Shown: positions 1 to 9,162, counted from the stretch's first letter. The stretch: DNA of 43,969 bases from Candidatus Dormiibacterota bacterium (GCA_027313505.1 DAHVDN010000005.1:51702-95670); one strand, 5' to 3'. Numbers and translations: made by a program. The notes: generated by a model from the sequence alone, not told the origin.

Positions 1-246
1 TCCCCCTGGAAGATTTTAGGTTGATCCCTCTTCAGAACCGCCTGAGGGGCGCCGAAGGGCAGCGCTCGGAAAGACCCCCGTCATGGGCTCTGCTCCATTG
101 CGCCACCGGGCCTGCGGTGCTACCATCCCGGAACGACCGCGGGGGTGGGCCAGGCCCGGTCCAAGCTTCTAAATTCCACAGGGTGCATCTCCCCCTCAGG
201 TGAGTTTTCCACTCCTGTGCAGAAGGTGTGAATTGGACTTGGTTTC
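1..246. other. Region upstream of dnaA with DnaA-box-like 9-mers
   Basis: No convincing gene lies here. Two 9-mers resemble the bacterial DnaA box TTNTNCACA. TTCTGCACA on the minus strand (216-224) is a full match, and TTTTCCACT (205-213) matches except for the last base. A weaker copy lies at 172-180. Such boxes ahead of dnaA fit autoregulation by DnaA or part of a bipartite origin. The weak short open frame at 21-203 has no recognisable content. I see no clear -35/-10 pair. Confidence 0.45.
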
Positions 247-1641
247 TTGCGCCTCTTGGACTCTATGGGAGAACGGTTGAGCATATCTCCCGACCAGCTC
301 TGGTCCGCCGCCCAGGAGGAACTGCGCTTTCAGGTTAGCCGTCCCGGATACGAGGCCTGGCTGAAGAACGCCCGACTGCTCACCTTGGAAGAAGACGGGG
401 GGCGGGCGGTGATCGGGGTCCCGACCCCGCTGGCTCGGGACTGGGTCAGCGACCGCTACGCGGCGGTGATAAGGGAGACGCTCTCAGCCATCCTCAACCG
501 AGAGGTGGAGGTGGACTTCGCGGTCCAGTCGGCCTCCCCGGACGGGGCTGCTCCCCTGCAATTGCGTGGCGAGGTGACCGACCGTCGCCCGGAGTCCGCC
601 GACGGGACGGCGGAGACGGTCCCCGGTCTCAACCCTAGGTACACCTTCTCGGCATTCGTGGTTGGAAATGGATCCCGCTTCGCCGAGGCCGCCTGTCGAG
701 CTGTTGCCGACTCCCCCAGCCGCGCCTACAACCCCCTGTTCTTGTACGGGGGAGTCGGATTGGGCAAGACCCACCTGATGCACGCTGTCGGGCACGCAGT
801 GTGGCAGCGGCACCGCCAACGGGTGGCGTACGTGACCTCCGAAAGCTTCATGAACCAGATGATCACCTCCATCCAGGAGAACCGGATGGCGGAGTTCCGA
901 ACCAGATACCGAACCGTCGATGTGCTGCTGGTGGACGACATCCAGTTTCTGGCGGGGAAGGACCGAACCCAGGAGGAGTTCTTCCACACCTTCAACGCCC
1001 TGCAGGAGGTCAACCGCCAGATCGTGATCACCTGTGACCGGCCCCCGCGAGAGATCCCCACTCTGGAGGATCGGCTCAGGACCCGCTTCGAGGGCGGCTT
1101 GATGGCCGACATCCAGCCTCCGGACTTCGAGACCCGGCTGGCCATCTTGCGAAGCAAGCTGAATCCGACCCAGGGATGGGTGGGGGAGGACGTCCTCTCC
1201 TTCATCGCGCACAACATAAAGAAAAACATCAGGGAGCTGGAGGGAGCACTCACTAGGGTCCTGGCCCACGCCTCCATCAACGGGGGTGGCAGCCCCTCAC
1301 TCTCAGAGGTGTCGGAGATCCTGAGAGACATCATCCCCACCGCCGACACCCGGCCCCTATCCGTAGAAACGGTCCAAGTGGTGGTGGCGGACTATTACGG
1401 AATCTCAGTGAAAGAGATGACCAGCAAGCGGCGCGACAAGCACATCGTTTTCCCCCGCCAGGTGGCGATGTATCTCATCCGCGAGGAGATAGCGATGAGC
1501 CTTCCGGCAATCGGGCTGGCCTTCGGCGGCCGAGACCACACCACCGTTCTCCACTCCTACGAGAAGATCTCCAACGACTCCAAGGAAGATCCAAGGGTAG
1601 CGGAGGATCTCTCTCGGCTGAGGGAGTTGCTGAGAGCATGA
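247..1641 (+). CDS. dnaA: Chromosomal replication initiator protein DnaA
   Basis: DnaA is the AAA+ ATPase that binds DnaA boxes, melts oriC and recruits the replicative helicase. An N-terminal domain I (from about residue 12, ISPDQLW) is followed by a short variable linker. The AAA+ core carries Walker [10 protein letters not shown] (about 168-176) and Walker B LLVDDIQF (about 228-235). The C-terminal DNA-binding domain has the DnaA signature GRDHTTV (about 429-435). The 464-residue length is normal. The start given is TTG at 247. An in-frame ATG at 265 would remove six residues and is equally plausible, because neither has a strong Shine-Dalgarno sequence. It is followed by dnaN and recF in the order typical of origin regions. 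Confidence 0.97.
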   Translation: MRLLDSMGERLSISPDQLWSAAQEELRFQVSRPGYEAWLKNARLLTLEEDGGRAVIGVPTPLARDWVSDRYAAVIRETLSAILNREVEVDFAVQSASPDGAAPLQLRGEVTDRRPESADGTAETVPGLNPRYTFSAFVVGNGSRFAEAACRAVADSPSRAYNPLFLYGGVGLGKTHLMHAVGHAVWQRHRQRVAYVTSESFMNQMITSIQENRMAEFRTRYRTVDVLLVDDIQFLAGKDRTQEEFFHTFNALQEVNRQIVITCDRPPREIPTLEDRLRTRFEGGLMADIQPPDFETRLAILRSKLNPTQGWVGEDVLSFIAHNIKKNIRELEGALTRVLAHASINGGGSPSLSEVSEILRDIIPTADTRPLSVETVQVVVADYYGISVKEMTSKRRDKHIVFPRQVAMYLIREEIAMSLPAIGLAFGGRDHTTVLHSYEKISNDSKEDPRVAEDLSRLRELLRA

Positions 1642-1911
1642 GAGGTCTCTGCACAGTTTGTCCAGACTCCCGGTGGAACCCACCTCATCCTGTGTGGGTA
1701 ACTCCACAGGCCGCTATCAAGGTGCAAAAAGCACTCAGGCACCAGCAGGTAATGCACAGGATATCCACCGACGATCCGAAGTCGTGGCTGGCGCCTTTCC
1801 CCATGGTTAACTCCCCTACTATGGCTACGTTTCCAAAACCCCGTACCCGTCCTCCGGAGGCCCTGTTGACAAGGGCCCCGATGATGCCCAGCTGAGAAGG
1901 AGACTCAAGAC
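1642..1911. other. Probable oriC: DnaA-box-like cluster between dnaA and dnaN
   Basis: This 270-bp gene-free spacer holds several near matches to TTNTNCACA: CTCTGCACA (1647-1655), TTACCCACA on the minus strand (1693-1701) and TAATGCACA (1750-1758), each with one mismatch. Weaker copies are AACTCCACA (1700-1708) and ATATCCACC (1761-1769). The dnaA-dnaN spacer is the usual origin location in many Gram-positive-related bacteria. I see no long AT-rich unwinding tract. The ribosome-binding site of dnaN, GAGAAGGAG (1894-1902), sits at the right end. Confidence 0.5.
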
Positions 1912-3045
1912 TTGAAATGCACAATCTCGCCCCAGCAGCTCGGAGCAGGGCTGGCCTCCGTTACCCGAGCTGTTTCCAGCAGGAACACCCTTCCCATTCT
2001 CAGCAACGTCCTGGTGGAGGCGAGGGATGGGGCAGTCGAGCTGACGGCCACCAACCTCGATCTGACAATTCACCACACCCTGGCTGCCGAGGTGGTGGCT
2101 TCAGGAAGGGTGACCGTCCCGGCCCGGATCCTCTCCGACTTCATCACAGCGCTGCCAGAGAATCCACTCAATTGGGAGCTGGATCCCATCCATCAGACGG
2201 TTCGGCTGCAGAGTGGAAGGTTTGACGCTCATGTTCGGGGGATCGACGCCTCTGAATTTCCTCCGCTTCCCGAGGTTGCCGACGGAGAGTCCTTCGAGTT
2301 GGAGCCGCAGGCGCTGCTCACCGCCATTGAGCAGACGGTCATCGCCGCCAGCGGCGACGAGGGGCGTCCGATCTACACCGGGGTCCTCTTTGAGATCGCG
2401 GGTTCCGAGATCACCATGGTGGCTACCGACGGGCATCGGTTGGCCATAAGAAAGCTCCAGATCTCTGCACGAGGGGCCAGCTCGGGGGATAGTTTTGGGC
2501 TGATCATCCCTGCCAGGGCCCTTTCCGAGCTTGCTCGCCTGCTCAAGCCAATCGTCTCCACACCGGCTTCAGTAGGTCTTTCGATATCCGCCTCCAGAGC
2601 TCAGGTCAGGTTCCAGATCCCGGGCTATGAGCTGACCACCAGGCTCATAGATGGGGCGTATCCAAGCTACGAGAAGGTGATCCCGAACGGGGCTCAGACC
2701 ACAGTGCGAGCCTCCACCGAGGAGTTACGCCGGACGACCAGGGTGGTTTCGCTCTTCGCCCGTGACGCCGCCAACGTGTTGAAGATTCGGTGCGAGGCTT
2801 CCCAGCTGGTTCTTTCGGCCAACACCAACGAGGTCGGAGACAATATCGCCACAGTGGACGCCACGGTGTCTGGGGACGGCATGGGAATAGCCTTCAACGC
2901 CCGCTATGTCTCAGACGTCCTGGGGCTGATCGACTCTCCTGAGGTGGAGTTTGTGCTCAACGGACCGCTGGTGCCGGGTCTGGTGAGGGTTCCTGGGGAC
3001 GACAGCTACAGGTACGTGATCATGCCGGTGCGAGTGGCCCTGTAG
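1912..3045 (+). CDS. dnaN: DNA polymerase III beta subunit (sliding clamp)
   Basis: The beta clamp forms a ring around DNA and tethers DNA polymerase III. The 377 residues are normal length and show the three-domain clamp pattern: MKCTISPQQL at the N-terminus, IPARALSELARLL in the middle, and a C-terminal NARYVSDVLGLID followed by the typical ending YVIMPVRV. The start is TTG at 1912, chosen because GAGAAGGAG lies nine bases upstream and the protein then begins like other DnaN proteins. It lies between dnaA and recF, and its end is 21 bp before recF, which suggests co-transcription with recF. Confidence 0.97.
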   Translation: MKCTISPQQLGAGLASVTRAVSSRNTLPILSNVLVEARDGAVELTATNLDLTIHHTLAAEVVASGRVTVPARILSDFITALPENPLNWELDPIHQTVRLQSGRFDAHVRGIDASEFPPLPEVADGESFELEPQALLTAIEQTVIAASGDEGRPIYTGVLFEIAGSEITMVATDGHRLAIRKLQISARGASSGDSFGLIIPARALSELARLLKPIVSTPASVGLSISASRAQVRFQIPGYELTTRLIDGAYPSYEKVIPNGAQTTVRASTEELRRTTRVVSLFARDAANVLKIRCEASQLVLSANTNEVGDNIATVDATVSGDGMGIAFNARYVSDVLGLIDSPEVEFVLNGPLVPGLVRVPGDDSYRYVIMPVRVAL

Positions 3046-3066
3046 CGCTCCTGCTGTCAGCCGCCC

Positions 3067-4224
3067 TTGCGCATCTCCCAACTGCGGCTGCTCCACTTCC
3101 GGATCTTTATTGAGGCAACAGTAGACCTGCTGCCCGGGGTCAACCTGCTCCTGGGTGAGAATGGCTCCGGGAAGACAAGCCTGCTGGAGGCGGTGGCCAC
3201 CGTCGCTCTGACTAGGTCTCCAAGGACTGGGGCGCTCGGAGAGTGCGCCTCCTTCGGCTCTTCAGACATGGGCATATCTGTGACCGTCGAAGAGGGGCAC
3301 AGAAGCTCGGTGCTGGAGTACCGAGCTTCCCTGCAGGGGGAGGGAGGTAGATGGACCCGGGCATTGAAGGAGGATGGGACCCCGACCTTGGCGCGGCGAA
3401 TGCTGGGACGCCTCGGGGTGGTCATCTTCTGGCCAGAAGACCTGTCACTGGTGAAGGGTGGTCCTGAACCAAGAAGACGGATGTTGGATGTGGTCTTGAG
3501 CCAACTCTCCCAGGAATATGCGGAGGCGGCCACCAAGTACCGCAGAGTGTTGGACCAGCGCAACGCCACCCTCCGCCGGATCCGTGATGGCTCCGAGACC
3601 AGAGACAGCCTGGAGCAGTGGGATCGGGCTCTGGTGAAGTACGGGGCGATAGTGACCAGACACCGCCGCGAATATCTGTCCCGCTCCCAATCGGCTGTGG
3701 AGGAGGCCGCAAGGGGCATAGGGGAGGCTGGAGAGCTGGCGATCCGATACCGGCCAGGAGTGCGGGGTGCGAACCATGAGCAGGTAGATGAGGAAGCCGC
3801 AATTGTCGAGGCGATTGCTCATGTGGCAAGGGAGGAGGTGGCCAGGGGGCAGTCACTGGTCGGTCCCCACCGGGACGACTTTGAGATCTCGCTGGCCGGC
3901 CAACCGGCACGCCAGTTCGCTTCCCAAGGACAGCAGCGCTCCCTGGTGCTGGCCCTCAAGGTGGCGGAGGTGAGGAGTCATATAGAGGCTTCCGGGCGCC
4001 GGCCGCTCGTGCTGCTGGACGACGTTCTCTCCGAGCTTGACCAGCGCCACCGTCTGGGACTAATCGCCAGGTTGGGAAGCGACCTGGGAGTGGAGCAGAC
4101 TCTGATCACGGCAACCGAGGACCACGGAATAGGGCTGGAGGTTGATCTGGCCCAGGTGCTGAAGGTGGATAAGGGGGTGTTGAGCCATTTGAAGATGCCC
4201 GAGGAGAAGCGCTGGAAGGGATAG
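3067..4224 (+). CDS. recF: DNA replication and repair protein RecF
   Basis: RecF is an SMC-like ATPase that helps load RecA at gapped DNA and supports recovery of stalled forks. Walker A GENGSGKTS lies at about residues 30-38, the ABC-type signature region SQGQQRSLVLALK at about 285-297, and Walker B LVLLDDVLSELD at about 314-325. The 385-residue length is typical. The start is TTG at 3067 (protein begins MRISQLRLLHFR, the usual RecF opening). No strong ribosome-binding site is visible. Together with the short distance to dnaN, this suggests the two genes are translated from one transcript. Confidence 0.96.
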   Translation: MRISQLRLLHFRIFIEATVDLLPGVNLLLGENGSGKTSLLEAVATVALTRSPRTGALGECASFGSSDMGISVTVEEGHRSSVLEYRASLQGEGGRWTRALKEDGTPTLARRMLGRLGVVIFWPEDLSLVKGGPEPRRRMLDVVLSQLSQEYAEAATKYRRVLDQRNATLRRIRDGSETRDSLEQWDRALVKYGAIVTRHRREYLSRSQSAVEEAARGIGEAGELAIRYRPGVRGANHEQVDEEAAIVEAIAHVAREEVARGQSLVGPHRDDFEISLAGQPARQFASQGQQRSLVLALKVAEVRSHIEASGRRPLVLLDDVLSELDQRHRLGLIARLGSDLGVEQTLITATEDHGIGLEVDLAQVLKVDKGVLSHLKMPEEKRWKG

Positions 4225-4253
4225 AGGCGATCCTCCCCAGAGTTCTTAGACGA

Positions 4254-4496
4254 ATGGGCGTAAGCCGACAGGTTCGTCAATCGCGGGTGGAGACCGCCTT
4301 CAAGGAGGCCTGCGGGGACTACATCCGAGAGCATGTGCGGGTGGTGGCGGTCCAGGGGACGACCCTGGTGGTGGCTTGTGCCCACCCGACCATCGCCCAT
4401 CAGCTTCAGATGGAGTCGGTGAGGATGCTGGAGGTGGTCAATCAGGGGCTTGATGCCAAGCCCCTGACGCGAATCCGCTTCGTATCAGAGGCCTGA
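4254..4496 (+). CDS. DUF721 (DciA-like) protein
   Basis: A small 80-residue protein with the DUF721 pattern: an amphipathic N-terminal helix (VETAFKEACGDYIREHV) followed by a beta-rich section (VVAVQGTTLVVACAHPTIAHQLQ) and a final strand (TRIRFV). DUF721 includes DciA, the ancestral loader or regulator of the replicative helicase DnaB. In actinobacteria a DUF721 gene commonly follows recF, as here. The position 29 bp after recF supports a replication role, but assignment rests on pattern and neighbourhood. The protein is short even for the family. Confidence 0.65.
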   Translation: MGVSRQVRQSRVETAFKEACGDYIREHVRVVAVQGTTLVVACAHPTIAHQLQMESVRMLEVVNQGLDAKPLTRIRFVSEA

Positions 4497-4500
4497 AAAT

Positions 4501-5643
4501 TCAAAGCCACGAAAGGATCTCCGCAGCTGCGCGTCCAGCAGCCTCAGGGCTGGACCAGGCCCGGGCCGCCTCCTGCATCGACGAGAGCAGCTGATCTTCC
4601 TTGTCGCACATCCGCTGAACCACCGTCAAAAGCTCGGCGGTGTTGGCAACGGACAGCGCTGCGCCGGCGTCCACCAGCAGTTGGCGGTTGGCGCTCTCCT
4701 GACCCGGCAGGGCGTCGGTAACCAGGATCCCCAGTCCCGCGGCGGCGGCCTCAGACAGGGCGCTTGGACCGGCTTTCCCCACGTAGCAGTCGGCCGCCAA
4801 CAACCACGCGGAGGGGTCGGGAGTGTATGGCAGGGCGGTCACCGGCCGCTGAAATTCCTGTCGTCCCAGCCAGGTCAAGAGCTGGCGATTGCGTCCGCAG
4901 AGCACCACCAGTTGGATGGCCAGGTCGCTGGTCGCTAGCGAGTGGACCAGCTGACGCATCCTTCCCGCTCCCTCACCTCCTCCGCCGACTACCAGGCAGA
5001 GCAGCTCAGAGTTCAGACCGAGATCGCGCCGAAGGGCCCCCCGGGTGACTCGGTCAGGGACAGCGGCCGACAGGAGTGCGTCGACCGGCAGCCCGGTCTC
5101 CACAATCTGGTCGGAGGGGATGCCCTGGCTGCAACACCAGCTCGAAGCCACAGCAGATGGCGAGAGAAAGCGCGCTTCGGCAGGAGAGAGCCAGCCGGGG
5201 TGGACGACCGTCAGATCGGTGATCAGGGTCAGCATCCGTGCCGGAGGAACCAGCCTCTGCGCTGCGCGGAAAGCCGACGGGCCCAACAGCGGATGGCAAT
5301 TGACGACTACTCTGGGGCGCCGCGCTGCCGTCAGCGAGGTCATGGAGCCGCTCAACCCGCTGATCAAGAAGCGCTCCAGCGCTCGCCGAGCGGCAGGTCT
5401 GGCGAAGGTGCGAAAGAGAAAGCCCCATATTCCCGGGGAGCTGCGCACCAAGGGTCCGTAGCTGAGCAGGAGCAGGCGGGCGTGCGGGAGGGCTCCTGAC
5501 AGTAGTGGATCGTCGATGGCAACCCGGATCCCAGGAGGACCCTTGTCCTCCAACGCCCGCTTGACAGCTTCCGCCACCCGGCGGTGGCCACCACCGGTAG
5601 TGGTCGCCCAGAGCTGGACATCTGCGGGACCGAGGGGGAGCAA
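4501..5643 (-). CDS. GT28-family glycosyltransferase, MGDG-synthase-like
   Basis: Predicted to transfer a sugar to a lipid acceptor at the inner membrane face, as in monogalactosyldiacylglycerol synthases and MurG. The N-terminus has the glycine-rich acceptor loop TTTGGGHRRVAEAVKRAL (about residues 14-31). The C-terminal half has the nucleotide-binding pattern VVGGGGEGAGRM and a C-terminal PSALSEAAAAGLGILVTDALPGQE, equivalent to the MurG/MGDG donor-binding stretch. No transmembrane segment is seen. The start is TTG at 5643, with AAGGAAG about 12 bases upstream. It converges on the DUF721 gene with a 4-bp gap and diverges from the acyltransferase at 5815. The sugar donor and the acceptor lipid cannot be read from sequence. 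Confidence 0.75.
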   Translation of the reverse strand: MLPLGPADVQLWATTTGGGHRRVAEAVKRALEDKGPPGIRVAIDDPLLSGALPHARLLLLSYGPLVRSSPGIWGFLFRTFARPAARRALERFLISGLSGSMTSLTAARRPRVVVNCHPLLGPSAFRAAQRLVPPARMLTLITDLTVVHPGWLSPAEARFLSPSAVASSWCCSQGIPSDQIVETGLPVDALLSAAVPDRVTRGALRRDLGLNSELLCLVVGGGGEGAGRMRQLVHSLATSDLAIQLVVLCGRNRQLLTWLGRQEFQRPVTALPYTPDPSAWLLAADCYVGKAGPSALSEAAAAGLGILVTDALPGQESANRQLLVDAGAALSVANTAELLTVVQRMCDKEDQLLSSMQEAARAWSSPEAAGRAAAEILSWL

Positions 5644-5770
5644 TTTTGGGCAGCTTCCTTCTTAGGATTGTTGAGGCGGATGGTAAAGTGAAGGTAACGG
5701 TCGCGGGGGGAAGGATCCGCGGCCTCGTGCAAGTCACCAGGGTGGACAAGAATCGGGCCCTCATGTACGA

Positions 5771-5784
5771 CGCCCCTAGGGGCG
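5771..5784. promoter_or_regulatory. 14-bp perfect palindrome in a divergent intergenic region
   Basis: CGCCCCTAGGGGCG is its own reverse complement. It lies in the 171-bp spacer between the minus-strand glycosyltransferase (start 5643) and the plus-strand acyltransferase (start 5815), 30 bp before the latter. It could be a regulator operator or a small hairpin in the leader of the downstream gene. There is no proof of either, and GC-rich DNA produces such palindromes at some rate. Confidence 0.3.
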
Positions 5785-5814
5785 CCCCCGGAGTCGGACC
5801 GCCGCGGAGATGGC

Positions 5815-6828
5815 GTGACTGTAGAGGCCATCGAGACCACTGGGGAGCTGCGCGAGTTGCGCGGCGTCTGGGGGAACCTCGAGGAGTCGGTTGCGTCGCT
5901 GAACCCGTTTCTAACCTGGGACTGGCAGTGGAGTTGGTGGGAGGTTTACGGCAGGGGACACCAGCCACACATCCTGGTGGTTCGTGACGGAGCTGAGGTC
6001 ATCGGCCTGGTATCCCTTTGCGACCCCGTAGATCATTCGGGGCAGCTCGGCTTCGGAGGAGGGATGAACCTCTCGGACCGCATGGGATTCGTTCATCTGG
6101 AAGGCAGAGAGGCGGCTGTCGCTCGGGCGGCTGTCGGCTGGGCCGTTTGTCGGTTTGGCGACGCCCTGTCTTTGGACTTGCACTTCATTCCTGAGCAGGC
6201 GCCCACTTTGCGGGCGCTGCGGCAAGCGGCCACCGAAAGTGGGCTCAGCTCGGAGGTAAGCCCGGAGGAGGTTTGTCCGGGACTGGATCTGGCGCCCAAT
6301 TTTGAGGCCTACGTGGCAACCCAGCTCGACAAGCGAGACCGCCACGAGCTACGCCGGAAGTTCCGGCGACTGGACCAAGAGCGGGCAGGTTGGCGAATGG
6401 TGACGCAGTCGGAGCTGGGCCTGGAGGTGGCCTTGGAAGAGTTCCTGAGGTTGTTGGGTGCCAGTGGCGCCCACAAGCAGGCGTTCCTGGTCCCGGAGGT
6501 ACGGGATTTCTTCCACCGGATCGCGGAGCGCCTGGAGGAGCGCGGGTGGCTACGTTTGCGGTTGCTCGAGTCCCAGGGTGAGCTGTTGGCTGGGATATTC
6601 GGTTTCACCCTCGGGGATACCTGGCATCTTTACAACTCGGGGTATGACCCCGCCTATGGGGCTCTCTCGCCCGGTCTCCTGTGCGTGGCCGAGGGGATTA
6701 GGGAGGCGATTGCCGAGGGCTGTTCGCGGGCCGACCTGTTGCGCGGAAACGAGTCGTACAAGTATCACCTGGGCGCGGTGGATGAGCAGTTGGTGCGGCT
6801 TCAGATCGGCCCGGGCACTCCGCTTTGA
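5815..6828 (+). CDS. GNAT-fold acyltransferase, CelD/BcsL (BioF2-like) family
   Basis: A 337-residue protein of the double-GNAT type seen in CelD/BcsL proteins of extracellular polysaccharide clusters. N-terminal ASLNPFLTWDWQWSWWEVYG is the family's characteristic opening. The middle region ELRRKFRRLDQE precedes the second GNAT lobe, and LRGNESYKYHLG near residue 320 is the usual closing motif. Members probably acylate sugars or peptides, but substrates are mostly unknown. The start is GTG at 5815 with GCGGAGA just upstream. Its stop overlaps the start of the next glycosyltransferase (TTGA), so the two are translationally coupled and likely act on the same surface glycan. Confidence 0.78.
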   Translation: MTVEAIETTGELRELRGVWGNLEESVASLNPFLTWDWQWSWWEVYGRGHQPHILVVRDGAEVIGLVSLCDPVDHSGQLGFGGGMNLSDRMGFVHLEGREAAVARAAVGWAVCRFGDALSLDLHFIPEQAPTLRALRQAATESGLSSEVSPEEVCPGLDLAPNFEAYVATQLDKRDRHELRRKFRRLDQERAGWRMVTQSELGLEVALEEFLRLLGASGAHKQAFLVPEVRDFFHRIAERLEERGWLRLRLLESQGELLAGIFGFTLGDTWHLYNSGYDPAYGALSPGLLCVAEGIREAIAEGCSRADLLRGNESYKYHLGAVDEQLVRLQIGPGTPL

Positions 6829-8102
6829 CCGCGCCCCGCCATCAGGCTCACGGCGATGAGACGGTCGCCTTCCTATCCCTGCACGCATCGCCGCTGGCCC
6901 GGCTGGGCAAGCGGGAGAACGGAGGGCTGAGCGTGTATGTGCGGGCCGTTTGTGAGGAGCTCGGTGCGCGAGGCGTCCACACCGATGTGTTCGTCCGGAG
7001 GACCGACCCAGACCAGCCTCAGGAGCAGGCAATGGGACCCCGAAGCAGGGTGATTGCGGTCGACGCCGGCCCTCCTCGGGCGCTCCCGAAGCACCAGCTC
7101 CCGCTGACCAGGGACAGTTACCTTTACTCGGTCCAGAGCTTCATCAAGCGCTCGCAGCGCCACTACGTTGCGCTGCACAGTCACTACTGGCTGAGCGCCG
7201 ATGCTGGCGCTGCGCTCACCGCCGGGCTGGGTGTTCCCTGGCTCCACACCGCCCACACCCTGGCAGCGGTCAAGGCGGAGCTGGGATTCGACGGGGATGG
7301 GCCGGAACGTCTCATCTCCGAGCGGAGAGCGGTTGCCGCCGGCGCCCGCCTGGTTGCCAACACCTCCGCCGAGGTCCAGGCCCTTATGGGCAGGTATGGG
7401 GCTGAGGCATCCCAGTGCGTGGTAGCGCCCCCCGGCGTCGACCTAGTCCAATTTCAGCCTCGAGATCCCAACAGGCTGCGCTCCCGCCTGGGGTTGGAGA
7501 GAGCGCAGGTGGTGCTCTTCGCAGGCAGATTGGAGCCGCTTAAGGGGCCCGACACACTGCTGGACGCATTCGCCATACTGCAGGGCCAACAGGGGCTGCG
7601 TGGGCGCGTCCAGCTGCTCTTTGTCGGTGAGGCCAGCAGTGAGGGCGCGCGGGTTGGACAGCGACAGGAGATGCAACGGCGGGTGGAGGCGCTGGGGCTC
7701 GATGAAAGCGTCTCCTTTCTCGGGGCACAGCCGCAGGATCGACTGGCGCTCCTCTACTGCCTCGCGGACGTGGTGGTGATGCCCTCCCACACCGAGTCGT
7801 TCGGGCTGGTGGCGCTGGAGGCACAGGCCTGCGGGACACCGGTCGTTGCCGCCGCGGTGGGGGGCCTTAGAGACGTGATCTCGGATCGGCACACCGGCTA
7901 CCTGGTTTCGGGCCGGGACCCAGAGCGATATGCCGAGGCCATCCGACTGGTGCTCACAGCCGCCCCAGACGCGGCGGCGCAGATGCGGCATTCGGCTTGG
8001 CGCCGGGCGCAGCGGTTTTCCTGGGAGCGCACTGTGGACGTTCTGATGCCGGAGTACGGCCTCGCCCCCAGGCTCGCAGCCGTCGCCGGTCGACAGGCCT
8101 GA
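6825..8102 (+). CDS. Glycosyltransferase family 4 (MshA-like)
   Basis: A 425-residue GT-B retaining glycosyltransferase. The N-terminal ENGGLSVYVRAVCEELGARG is the glycine-rich acceptor loop. LFAGRLEPLKGPDTLLDAF marks the start of the donor domain, and ESFGLVALEAQACGTPVVA (about 324-342) is the E-x7-E motif that binds the nucleotide sugar. Overall it resembles MshA and sucrose-phosphate-synthase-type GT4 enzymes. No other mycothiol gene is adjacent, so a surface glycan or compatible-solute role is just as likely. The TTG start overlaps the stop of the preceding acyltransferase by four bases. Confidence 0.85.
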   Translation: MTAPRHQAHGDETVAFLSLHASPLARLGKRENGGLSVYVRAVCEELGARGVHTDVFVRRTDPDQPQEQAMGPRSRVIAVDAGPPRALPKHQLPLTRDSYLYSVQSFIKRSQRHYVALHSHYWLSADAGAALTAGLGVPWLHTAHTLAAVKAELGFDGDGPERLISERRAVAAGARLVANTSAEVQALMGRYGAEASQCVVAPPGVDLVQFQPRDPNRLRSRLGLERAQVVLFAGRLEPLKGPDTLLDAFAILQGQQGLRGRVQLLFVGEASSEGARVGQRQEMQRRVEALGLDESVSFLGAQPQDRLALLYCLADVVVMPSHTESFGLVALEAQACGTPVVAAAVGGLRDVISDRHTGYLVSGRDPERYAEAIRLVLTAAPDAAAQMRHSAWRRAQRFSWERTVDVLMPEYGLAPRLAAVAGRQA

Positions 8103-8128
8103 CGTCCGGGGCAGGAGCCGAGCGGGGG

Positions 8129-9019
8129 TCAGCCGGTCCAGATCCCCAGTGCCAGCAGGATGGAGCTGGCCGCCAACAGCGCCGCCAGCTGTTTCAGCGC
8201 GCGCACCTGCCGAGCGGGATCGTCGGCCAGAGCGTTGCGGACAGGTCCCTCCATCGCAGGGACGAGCACCCAGGGAAGGAAGACGGTGAAGGTTTCCAGC
8301 CCCGGGATCGTGATGAGTAGGGGTACCGCAAGAGAGACACCGAGGAGCAGGAGGAAGGCGCGATAGGCGCGCTTGAACCCCAGGATCACTGCCAGGGTGC
8401 GCTTGCCGATTGCCCGATCCGACTCGATATCTCGCAAGTTGTTGACCAGCAGCAGCGCCGCGGCCAGAGACCCGGGGAGAATCCCCGCCAAGAGCGCGAG
8501 GGTGCCGACGCTGCCTCTCTCCACGTAGACCGTCCCGCCGGTCGCCACTAGGCCAAAGAACAGAAACGCGGCGACCTCTCCGAATCCCCGATACCCGTAA
8601 GGTAGGGGCCCTCCGGTGTATCCCCAGGCGGCGACGATGCAGACGGCGCCCACGCCCAGCAACCACCAAGAGGTGATGGCGGCCAGCCATGCCCCGATGG
8701 CGGCCGCGATCACAAAGGCGGTTATGGCGGCGCCTAGGACCGCCCGCGGTGGCACCAGCCCCGAGGACGCGGCTCGGGGCGGTCCGACGCGATCAGCTCC
8801 ATCAGCTCCCCTTATGAAGTCGGAGTAGTCGTTTGCGTAGTTGACTCCGAACTGAAGGGCCACGGCGACCCCCAACGCCCCTAAGGTGCGCCCCAGACTG
8901 ACGGCACCCAGATGCCCAGCCACCCCAAGGCCGACGATCACCGGAGAGGCGGAGGCTGCCAGGGTGACGGGGCGGGAGGCGTGCCACCAAACCCGGCGAG
9001 GCGACAGGGTAGCGCTCAT
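8129..9019 (-). CDS. menA: UbiA-family prenyltransferase, probable MenA
   Basis: Predicted to be 1,4-dihydroxy-2-naphthoate polyprenyltransferase, the membrane step of menaquinone synthesis. The 296 residues contain about eight hydrophobic segments. The two Asp-rich prenyl-diphosphate/Mg sites are visible as NDYSD (63-67) and NNLRDIESD (193-201). The second motif, with GKRTLAV after it, is typical of MenA rather than UbiA proper. The start is ATG with GGAG eight bases upstream. It converges on the GT4 gene (26-bp gap). Other menaquinone genes are not in the window, so the exact quinone substrate is inferred. Confidence 0.85.
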   Translation of the reverse strand: MSATLSPRRVWWHASRPVTLAASASPVIVGLGVAGHLGAVSLGRTLGALGVAVALQFGVNYANDYSDFIRGADGADRVGPPRAASSGLVPPRAVLGAAITAFVIAAAIGAWLAAITSWWLLGVGAVCIVAAWGYTGGPLPYGYRGFGEVAAFLFFGLVATGGTVYVERGSVGTLALLAGILPGSLAAALLLVNNLRDIESDRAIGKRTLAVILGFKRAYRAFLLLLGVSLAVPLLITIPGLETFTVFLPWVLVPAMEGPVRNALADDPARQVRALKQLAALLAASSILLALGIWTG

Positions 9020-9162
9020 GGCCGACGCTCCGTCCGCGGTACCAGGGCCACGACCGTGGCAGCGGCACAGTCAAGCACCAGGGTGGGGGGGATCCCGATC
9101 TGGGGGGGACTGGATGTCCCGGACGGGCGCTTCGCCAGGTCGTCCAAGAGGAGGCTCCTCAT
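9016..9162 (-). CDS. Possible small protein, ATGA-coupled to menA
   Basis: A 48-codon frame starts at ATG 9162 and ends with a TGA that overlaps the menA ATG. It begins MRSLLLDDLAKRP and has a hydrophobic stretch near its C-terminus (LVLDCAAATVVALV). It fills most of the otherwise empty 156 bp between menA and the lipoprotein gene. It has no visible ribosome-binding site and no family resemblance. It may simply be the leader of menA, whose own ribosome-binding site lies inside it. Confidence 0.2.
   Translation of the reverse strand: MRSLLLDDLAKRPSGTSSPPQIGIPPTLVLDCAAATVVALVPRTERRP

Noticed and set aside
1861-1890. TTGACA (1866-1871) as a -35 for dnaN
   Set aside because: No reasonable -10 lies at 16-18 bp spacing.
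5646-5987. A small frame whose start looked briefly like a CsrA-type protein
   Set aside because: The residue order does not match CsrA and the frame runs into the acyltransferase gene.
7443-8690. A 415-codon minus-strand frame over the GT4 gene and menA
   Set aside because: It overlaps two strongly supported genes, has odd composition (Arg, Gly, His rich) and no motifs.
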